From: an uncultured Bacilli bacterium
Lineage (GTDB): Bacteria > Bacillota_I > Bacilli_A > RF39 > UBA660
Assembly: GCA_934096605.1 (NCBI GenBank)
Contig: CAKOMI010000040.1
Span: 1 to 10,557, forward strand
DNA: 10,557 bases
Direction of reading: 5' to 3'
The notes under the pieces are model-generated. The model made no database searches and had not been told where the DNA came from. It saw only the letters and a list, made by a program, of their open reading frames with translations. The translations under genes and the position numbers were made by a program. Position 1 is the stretch's first letter. Every line of letters starts with the position of its first letter. Below, piece by piece: positions 6,050 through 10,557 of this stretch.

Positions 6050-7340
6050 AGTCTTCATTTGTTAAGTATTCTTGTATGGCATTTGCTATTGCACTAGCGT
6101 ATTTTTCACGATTGTCTATTAAGTTATGTAAGTCTGAATAATTATCTAAGTAACCTAATTCAAAAAGATAAGGTTCTGCAGTGTTGTTAGAATTATAGTG
6201 TTCATTTTTAGGATAACCATTCCGGGCTATATTTTGAGCTGCATGGGTAGATATGCCACCAACCTCACGAATATAGTAATAGTAAATCATAGAGGTGTTC
6301 CAATAAGTGTGTTCGTCATCTATTTCATATTCTTCAAAAAATCTTTCATAAATACCATTGCCAATTTTATATTTCATTTTTGGAGAAGTCCAAGTACTTG
6401 CCTCTTTGGTTATATTATTTATGAACATTTCTGCTAAATCAGTATTTGTATCATTGGCAATGTATAGTTCTAAACCTTTTAAAGAGTTTTCACCACCCAT
6501 ACCAGATGAGTTATGGTGAATTGCTATGTTAAATTTAGAATGTGTATCATTGGCCATGGTAGCAGAACCATATGGATTATATATATTTACTGTATCACTT
6601 TCACTATTTCTTGTCATAATAACTTTATAACCCATGCTTGTTAACTTTTCTTTTAACACTTGAGATACTTTTAAATTCATATCATTTTCATAGATGGCAT
6701 CGTTGTTAACGCAATAACCACTGGAAGATGGAATAGAACCATCAAGGCATCCAACTGTACCGGGGTCTGTGCTATCATGACCTGGGTCTATAGTTATATC
6801 ATAAACGTTATTTGGTAAACTTTCTTTTTTAACTTGAAATTCTAAGAATGTTTTATCTTTTAAAGAAAGCCAATTAACATTTATTTTATTATTTTTATTG
6901 TTGTTAGTTATAGTGTAATATTCTAAGTTATTATATTCGGTATCGTTTTTTAAAGTATAATACTTAGTTTTATTACCGGTTGTTGTTTTAATAAGTAAAT
7001 ATGATTTTGCAATTTTTAATTTTTCTAAATTTAATCCTTCATTAATATATTCACTATTTTTAAAAGTATAAGTGTTGTCTTTATTAGTATAGATAGTTGA
7101 TATTTCTGTTTCTTCATTATTATTTTTTAAAACTAGTTTTAAATCATCTACTTCTTCATCTAATGTTATGGAACCTTTTATACGAAAGTGAATACCATAT
7201 ATAGCATACTCATTAATACTTGCATATGTATTACTTTCAACTTTTTGCTCAAGACTATTAGAATATTTAAAGATACTATAAGATGCTATCATTACTAAAA
7301 TTATAATAATAATTATTAATAAAGTTTTTTTCTTGTTCAT
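6048..7340 (-). CDS. Membrane-anchored N-acetylmuramoyl-L-alanine amidase (Amidase_3)
   Basis: The 430-residue protein has a basic start, a membrane helix (about 6-24), an extracytoplasmic N-terminal region of about 150 residues of unknown fold, and an Amidase_3 zinc domain from about 180 to the end. Expected zinc and catalytic residues are present: His188 in DPGHD, Glu218 in IYENDMNLK, His275 in IAIHHNSS and Glu394 in LFELGYLDN. The family cuts the amide bond between MurNAc and the first stem-peptide residue of peptidoglycan. Between His188 and Glu218 there is a longer insert than usual, with two cysteines (198 and 210). Another insert with many Tyr and His precedes Glu394. It is divergent from the Mbeg1-like gene. 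It probably remodels the wall during growth or division; no wall-binding repeat is recognisable. Confidence 0.88.
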   Translation of the reverse strand: MNKKKTLLIIIIIILVMIASYSIFKYSNSLEQKVESNTYASINEYAIYGIHFRIKGSITLDEEVDDLKLVLKNNNEETEISTIYTNKDNTYTFKNSEYINEGLNLEKLKIAKSYLLIKTTTGNKTKYYTLKNDTEYNNLEYYTITNNNKNNKINVNWLSLKDKTFLEFQVKKESLPNNVYDITIDPGHDSTDPGTVGCLDGSIPSSSGYCVNNDAIYENDMNLKVSQVLKEKLTSMGYKVIMTRNSESDTVNIYNPYGSATMANDTHSKFNIAIHHNSSGMGGENSLKGLELYIANDTNTDLAEMFINNITKEASTWTSPKMKYKIGNGIYERFFEEYEIDDEHTYWNTSMIYYYYIREVGGISTHAAQNIARNGYPKNEHYNSNNTAEPYLFELGYLDNYSDLHNLIDNREKYASAIANAIQEYLTNED

Positions 7341-7356
7341 AACTACCTACTTTCTA

Positions 7357-7365
7357 TGATACAAT
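7357..7365 (+). promoter_or_regulatory. Possible extended -10 of the Mbeg1-like gene
   Basis: TGA-TACAAT lies about 50 bases upstream of the start codon. No -35 is visible at normal spacing. It sits back to back with the amidase promoter. Confidence 0.4.
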
Positions 7366-7366
7366 G

Positions 7367-7395
7367 ATTATAACAAAGTTTTTAAATTGAAACAA
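7367..7395 (-). promoter_or_regulatory. Promoter of the amidase gene
   Basis: The minus strand reads TTGTTT (7395-7390), a 17-bp spacer and TATAAT (7372-7367) with an extended TGT box. TAGGTAG follows as ribosome site just before the start at 7340. Confidence 0.65.
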
Positions 7396-7414
7396 TTATG
7401 AAAAGAGGAAATAA

Positions 7415-8479
7415 ATGAAAAATATATTTGACTATTTAGATTTTTATAAAGATATAAGTTTTAAAGAATTTGCTTTTAATGAGGTTGATGCCTTAATACT
7501 TGGAGTTTTAAGTTATGTTAAATTTGATGATATTGTACCAAGGGGTATTAAAGAATATATTTATTTGGAAGATGCAGTTACTTATTTCTTAGAAAGGTAT
7601 TGTGAAGATGATTTTAAAAAGGAAAACTGGTTATTTCCAAATTCTTATAAATTAATGACTCTTCTTGGTAGATCTAAACGTTTTTATCATACGAAATTGT
7701 ATCATTATAATCCAAGTGTTGGAGAAAAAGGACAGTTTGGTGCTTTAACAATTCGACTTACTAATGGGATAACATATGTATCTTATGAAGGAACGGATAG
7801 TAATGTAATTGGTTGGAAAGAAGATTTTGAACTGATATATAAAAATCCAATTTATTCACAAGAAATGGCAAGGGACTATTTTAATGAAACTATTAATTTT
7901 TGGGATAGAAAAATTATAGTTGGAGGACATAGTAAAGGTGGTAATTTAGCCATGTATGCCTATATGTACGGTAATGAAAAGTTAAAGAAAAGAGTAAAAA
8001 AAGTTTATAATTATGATGGACCAGGTTTTTTAGGTGCTGTATATGAATCAAAAAAATATGCACAAATGAGTACTAAGTTAGAATGGATTGTGCCAAAAGA
8101 TAGCGTTATTGGAATGATACTTGGTAATGGTACATATACAGTAGTAAATAGTAGTGGATATGGTGTTCTATCTCATGATGCCTATACATGGGAATGTTTC
8201 GGAGGACAACTTGTAAAAACTGAATTATCTAAAAAAAGTAGAAAATTAGAAACTAATTTAAAAGCATATATAGACGACATGAGTATAGAAGAACGTAAAA
8301 ATTTTGTAGAAACTTTTTTTGCTGTCTTTTCCCAAGCGGGCATTAGTAATATTATGCAACTTAAGGATTTTAAAATTTCAACATTATTACAATTGATGAA
8401 AAATCTTACTAGTGTGCCTGCTGCAACAAAAAGAAATTTAATTGCAGTTTTAAGAATGCTTATAACGGGAATGAACTAA
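7415..8479 (+). CDS. Mbeg1-like (DUF2974) alpha/beta-hydrolase
   Basis: The 354-residue protein has the full layout of the Mbeg1-like/DUF2974 family: an N-terminal NIFDYLDFYKDISF and FNEVDALILGVLSYV (22-35), then YEGTDSNVIGWKEDFEL (124-140), which resembles the oxyanion segment of class 3 lipases. The nucleophile elbow is GGHSKGGNLA with Ser173, followed by YNYDGPGF (199-205) and LSHDAYTW (252-259), where His254 is a likely triad member; Asp229 or Asp201 could complete it. There is no signal peptide or membrane segment, so it is predicted cytoplasmic. The family is thought to be lipase- or esterase-like, but natural substrates are mostly unknown. AGAGGAA (7404-7410) supports the start. It ends one base before a convergent 21-codon ORF. 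Confidence 0.88.
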   Translation: MKNIFDYLDFYKDISFKEFAFNEVDALILGVLSYVKFDDIVPRGIKEYIYLEDAVTYFLERYCEDDFKKENWLFPNSYKLMTLLGRSKRFYHTKLYHYNPSVGEKGQFGALTIRLTNGITYVSYEGTDSNVIGWKEDFELIYKNPIYSQEMARDYFNETINFWDRKIIVGGHSKGGNLAMYAYMYGNEKLKKRVKKVYNYDGPGFLGAVYESKKYAQMSTKLEWIVPKDSVIGMILGNGTYTVVNSSGYGVLSHDAYTWECFGGQLVKTELSKKSRKLETNLKAYIDDMSIEERKNFVETFFAVFSQAGISNIMQLKDFKISTLLQLMKNLTSVPAATKRNLIAVLRMLITGMN

Positions 8480-8545
8480 TTATCTTCTTAGTTTGTCAAA
8501 GTATTCCCAGACAGCAAATAAGAAAAATTGAATTAAACTGTACAT
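8480..8545 (-). CDS. 21-residue hydrophobic small protein with perfect Shine-Dalgarno
   Basis: A minus-strand ATG at 8545 opens a 21-codon frame ending in TAA at 8482-8480. It is preceded by AAAGGAGG (8557-8550) four bases away, one of the strongest ribosome sites in the window. The peptide begins MYSLIQFFLFAVW and ends in the basic KLRR: a short hydrophobic helix with a charged tail, like small membrane peptides or type I toxins. It is convergent with the Mbeg1-like gene, with one base between the two stop codons, so read-through transcripts from that gene would be antisense to it. No family is recognised. The main support is the ribosome site plus the plausible peptide; it could be a chance frame. 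Confidence 0.55.
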   Translation of the reverse strand: MYSLIQFFLFAVWEYFDKLRR

Positions 8546-8549
8546 AAAT

Positions 8550-8557
8550 CCTCCTTT
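8550..8557 (-). promoter_or_regulatory. Consensus ribosome binding site of the 21-residue ORF
   Basis: The minus strand reads AAAGGAGG, full complementarity to the anti-Shine-Dalgarno core, four bases before ATG 8545. This site is the reason the tiny frame was called. Confidence 0.7.
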
Positions 8558-8564
8558 CTTTTTT

Positions 8565-8585
8565 AGAGAATAAAAATTATCCTCT
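8565..8585 (-). other. Hairpin in the leader of the 21-residue ORF
   Basis: On the minus strand AGAGGATAA, a 3-base loop and TTATTCTCT form a 9-bp stem with one G-U pair, ending just upstream of the ribosome site. It could modulate translation or stabilise the transcript. On the plus strand the wobble pair becomes an A-C mismatch, so the structure favours a minus-strand RNA. Confidence 0.4.
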
Positions 8586-8603
8586 ACTTATATTATTCAA
8601 GAT

Positions 8604-8627
8604 GAAAGGTCGATTTTCTTTTTTTTT
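8604..8627 (+). terminator. Weak terminator candidate for the Mbeg1-like gene
   Basis: GAAAG and TTTTC form a short stem (8604-8618, one G-U pair) followed by nine T. The stem is weak, but the T-tract is good and no better terminator lies between here and 8479. If used, the mRNA would cover the 21-codon minus ORF as antisense. Confidence 0.35.
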
Positions 8628-8774
8628 AAACAATTTTTTGTAATTTTTGTTAATTTTTGATATTTTTGAGTACTTGAAAAAAGTTTTTTTATTATATAAA
8701 CTTATATTAAGTCATTAATGTGTTTAGTTGTATGACATAGTTAATAGAGATTAGATATGGGATAGGTGAGTTTG

Positions 8775-9035
8775 GTGAAAGATGAAATTAAAGAATTAAC
8801 ATTGTTATTAATGTATTTATCATCTTGGGAAGAAGAAGGTTATGTTTATGAGAATAATGAAATTATTTCTACAAAGACAAAAGTTTGTTGGAAGGGTTAT
8901 TCATTTGATATTTTAAATGAATTAGTTGATGAAAATTATTTATATGATAGTAAACATAGTAATAAAAGTGTAATTTTAACTAAAGAAGGAGAAGAGTATG
9001 CTAAGCGTCTTTTAGATAAGTATTTAGTTAAATGA
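8775..9035 (+). CDS. Small DUF6429-like protein
   Basis: An 86-residue soluble protein. Its layout recalls DUF6429: IKELTLLLMYLSSWEEEG near the start, then VCWKGYSFDILNELVDENYL, then SVILTKEGEEYAKRLLDKYL. It looks like a small helical, winged-helix-like unit; function is unknown and the family name comes from memory of the pattern. The start is taken at GTG 8775, five bases after AGGTGA (8764-8769); the earlier in-frame GTG 8766 overlaps that site. It stops with TGA, which argues against a mycoplasma-type code. About 230 bases of AT-rich sequence separate it from the previous ORF, with no convincing promoter. The hairpin just downstream has its T-tract on the other strand. Confidence 0.72.
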   Translation: MKDEIKELTLLLMYLSSWEEEGYVYENNEIISTKTKVCWKGYSFDILNELVDENYLYDSKHSNKSVILTKEGEEYAKRLLDKYLVK

Positions 9036-9039
9036 AGAT

Positions 9040-9061
9040 AAAAAAAAGCCGTCTAAACGGC
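9040..9061 (-). terminator. Minus-strand intrinsic terminator
   Basis: GCCGT-CTAA-ACGGC (9048-9061) is a GC-rich hairpin in AT-rich DNA. It is followed on the minus strand by eight T (9047-9040). On the plus strand no T-tract follows it, so it is oriented to end a transcript coming from the right, although no minus-strand protein gene is evident there. Confidence 0.65.
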
Positions 9062-9138
9062 CGTGAGTATTTGAGGATAACCTTTATTTTAACTTTTCTG
9101 TGTCATCTTAAATGGTATTGGAATTTAGTTACTTAATG
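9040..9138 (-). ncRNA. Possible ~100-nt small RNA
   Basis: A minus-strand promoter-like pair (9145-9173) predicts a start near 9138, and the intrinsic terminator at 9040-9061 ends the transcript after about 100 nt. There is no coding frame of note inside. It does not resemble tmRNA, SRP RNA or RNase P to me. Support is limited to promoter spacing plus terminator orientation. Confidence 0.3.
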
Positions 9139-9144
9139 AAGGAA

Positions 9145-9173
9145 AATATATGTTTTTTTGATATGATTGATAA
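9145..9173 (-). promoter_or_regulatory. Candidate promoter of the small RNA
   Basis: The minus strand reads TTATCA (9173-9168), 17 bases, then TATATT (9150-9145). The spacing is ideal, the -10 matches consensus in five of six positions and the -35 in four of six. AT-rich DNA makes chance matches common. Confidence 0.35.
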
Positions 9174-9226
9174 AAGTAATAATTACTTTAGAATAACTAA
9201 TGTATATAAAATGGGAGATGAATACA

Positions 9227-9451
9227 ATGACATTGCAATTAAGACAAAAATTAGAGGAAATAGCAAAAATAGTTTGGACAATACCGGATATTACCCAAGA
9301 CTTAGTTTTAGCAATAATAGTGCCATTGAAGAAAGAAACTCAAGCCACGAAAATGTTAGAATACCTACAAGAGAACAAGAATAACGAGGAATTAATGCGT
9401 ATAGACAGACTCTTGAAAAAAACATTACAAATAGCAGAAGAGAACTTGTAA
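9227..9451 (+). CDS. Unrecognised 74-residue helical protein
   Basis: Starts at ATG 9227 with GGGAGATGA (9213-9221) upstream; the in-frame ATGs at 9200 and 9218 have no site or bad spacing. The 74 residues begin MTLQLRQKLEEIAKIVWTIP, continue with DLVLAIIVPLKKETQATKML and end in a charged amphipathic helix (LMRIDRLLKKTLQIAEENL). No signal peptide or clear membrane helix is present. The pattern suggests a small all-helical, possibly oligomeric or adaptor-like protein, but I do not recognise the family. A competing frame (9112-9384) overlaps it but lacks a ribosome site. No clear terminator follows. It stands alone between AT-rich gaps. Confidence 0.6.
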   Translation: MTLQLRQKLEEIAKIVWTIPDITQDLVLAIIVPLKKETQATKMLEYLQENKNNEELMRIDRLLKKTLQIAEENL

Positions 9452-9709
9452 AAAAACTTTTATTGAGATTTAATTTGGGATAGGCTTTATCTACTATAAT
9501 TATTATATAAATCAAGATTAAAATTATATGATATTACTATTCACTTAAACCATAATATTAATGCTTTATATATTGATGTTTCTTTTATTATAAAGATAAA
9601 AATGAATATCTATTTAATAATAATTTTATTGTATAAATATGTATTGCTTTTGTTAAATTAAAGACTTTTTATTAGAAATTTGGTACAATTTTGTTAAGGA
9701 GTTTTTTTT
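9452..9709. other. AT-rich intergenic stretch
   Basis: About 258 bases of extremely AT-rich DNA with no gene I can support. It holds several TATAAT-like strings of little meaning in this composition. A 19-codon hydrophobic frame lacks a ribosome site. At its right end lie the promoter and ribosome site of the metallopeptidase gene. Confidence 0.6.
9681..9689 (+). promoter_or_regulatory. Extended -10 promoter of the metallopeptidase gene
   Basis: TGG-TACAAT lies about 20 bases before the start codon and just upstream of TAAGGAG (9695-9701). No strong -35 is present. The short leader fits this site. Confidence 0.5.
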
Positions 9710-10557
9710 ATGAAGTTAGATAAGAAGAAAATTATTGTTATTTTATTAATGGGTTTATTTATAATCATGTTGTGTGTTAAATACTATACTGGTATTAATG
9801 TTAAAAATGAGTTTAATCATAATGAAGTTGGTGCTCCAGTAAATAAAGAAGAAGATGGGCACTCTAACGATTTTAATGAACTAGAAGAAAAACAAGATAA
9901 TAAGAATAGTGAAAATTCTCAGAAAGAAGAAGATTTACAAGAAAAAAATGGGAAAACTAAGGAAGAAAAGATAACAGAGCATAAGCAAGAATCTAATAAT
10001 AAGCAAGAAAATAATTTGACTAGTAGTACTAAAAAAGATGAGACTAGTGTATTAGAAAAAGATACAAATTCTAATAAAAATACAAATAATAAGGATAATA
10101 CTATAAAAAATAATACTACTATAAAAAATGAAGGAACTACCGAACAACCAAAAGAAGAAAATAATAACACAAGTTCTTTAAGTATTACCAATGATAATTT
10201 AAGAAAAAATATAAAGTCAAAATATGGTGTTAATATTGGCTATAAAGATGAATCAGATGTTAATTATATTAATTCATATTCTAATTTTACAAAACAATAT
10301 GATGATGAGAAAATTCATACGGCATTAAATAATGTCAATGTTGCTTTAGCAAAATATCCAAACAGTTTCTTTTTTGAAATTAATAAGAAATGGAAATCTT
10401 TAACGATTTATTTGGTAGCTCAATTAACAGGTAATGTAGCAGGATTAACAGATAATAGAAATCCAAATAATGTAGTGATTCTTATTAATACAGAAAGTTT
10501 ATTGTTTGAAAGTACACTTCATCATGAAATAATGCATTATATAGATTGTTATTTAGC
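9710..10557 (+). CDS. Membrane-anchored zinc metallopeptidase (3' end outside window)
   Basis: The frame is open from ATG 9710 to the window end (282 full codons, no stop). TAAGGAG lies eight bases upstream. Layout: basic start and one membrane helix (about 7-23); a low-complexity linker rich in Asn, Lys, Glu, Gln, Thr and Ser (about 40-158); then a folded domain from about 160 with KYGVNIGYKDE (171-181). Near the edge is HHEIMHYID, containing the zincin signature H272-E273-x-x-H276, typical of zinc proteases; the third ligand would lie beyond the edge. The linker suggests a catalytic domain held away from the membrane, possibly within or beyond the wall. Substrate and exact peptidase family are unknown. 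Some zincin-like domains are inactive, so activity is inferred from the motif. Confidence 0.8.
   Translation, partial: MKLDKKKIIVILLMGLFIIMLCVKYYTGINVKNEFNHNEVGAPVNKEEDGHSNDFNELEEKQDNKNSENSQKEEDLQEKNGKTKEEKITEHKQESNNKQENNLTSSTKKDETSVLEKDTNSNKNTNNKDNTIKNNTTIKNEGTTEQPKEENNNTSSLSITNDNLRKNIKSKYGVNIGYKDESDVNYINSYSNFTKQYDDEKIHTALNNVNVALAKYPNSFFFEINKKWKSLTIYLVAQLTGNVAGLTDNRNPNNVVILINTESLLFESTLHHEIMHYIDCYL

Noticed and set aside
8775..9035. Mycoplasma-type genetic code (TGA as Trp)
   Set aside because: The AT-rich composition suggested it, but this gene ends at TGA at the expected place and the long genes use TGG for tryptophan.
9112..9384. Plus-strand 90-codon frame overlapping the 74-residue gene
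   Set aside because: No ribosome site precedes it, and the overlapping frame starting at 9227 has a good one. It could be a remnant, but nothing supports it as a gene.
9291..9515. Hydrophobic minus-strand frame
   Set aside because: It is the antisense of the 74-residue gene; its hydrophobicity comes from reading Glu/Lys-rich coding DNA backwards. No ribosome site.
9601..9660. 19-codon very hydrophobic frame on the plus strand
   Set aside because: Unlike the 21-codon ORF at 8480-8545, it has no Shine-Dalgarno site; AT-rich DNA gives such frames by chance.
9919..10191. Hydrophobic minus-strand frame in the metallopeptidase linker
   Set aside because: Antisense of the Asn/Lys/Glu-rich linker, which inevitably reads as Leu/Phe/Ser/Val-rich. 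No start signal.

Overview
The window is very AT-rich and carries strong AGGAGG/AGGTGA-type ribosome sites and TATAAT promoters, often with an extended TGn box. At least one gene (8775-9035) ends in TGA, and tryptophan is read from TGG in the long genes, so the standard genetic code is likely. This fits a low-GC Bacillota/Bacilli-type organism, perhaps one of the uncultured gut Bacilli related to Mollicutes. The lineage is inferred from composition and protein style only. No tRNA, rRNA, CRISPR array, transposase or phage structural gene was found.

Left part (1-2627): a truncated zinc-dependent phospholipase C-like gene on the minus strand faces away from a two-gene operon. The operon encodes an Abi_2-type protein with an R-x4-H HEPN motif, followed 2 nt later by a membrane-anchored HtrA/DegP-like serine protease with one PDZ domain.

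Centre (2597-6049): two tandem modules of the same design. Each has a small minus-strand XRE regulator, a divergent promoter region with inverted repeats, a plus-strand gene for a membrane-anchored, cysteine-paired surface protein of about 447 residues, and a shared bidirectional terminator. The two surface proteins are mosaic paralogues. Their ends are nearly identical even at silent positions, while internal segments differ. The two regulators are different proteins with different candidate operators. This is the most distinctive structure in the window.

Right part (6048-10557): a membrane-anchored N-acetylmuramoyl-L-alanine amidase (minus) is divergent from an Mbeg1-like (DUF2974) serine hydrolase. 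Beyond them lie a 21-codon minus-strand ORF with a perfect Shine-Dalgarno site, a DUF6429-like small protein, a possible short minus-strand RNA, an unrecognised 74-residue helical protein, and the start of a membrane-anchored zinc metallopeptidase (HEIMH) cut by the window end.

Most larger products are predicted to act at or outside the membrane: HtrA, the two surface proteins, the amidase and the metallopeptidase. The region therefore looks like a cell-envelope and surface island with independently controlled surface-protein cassettes. The functional links between genes are inference from layout.
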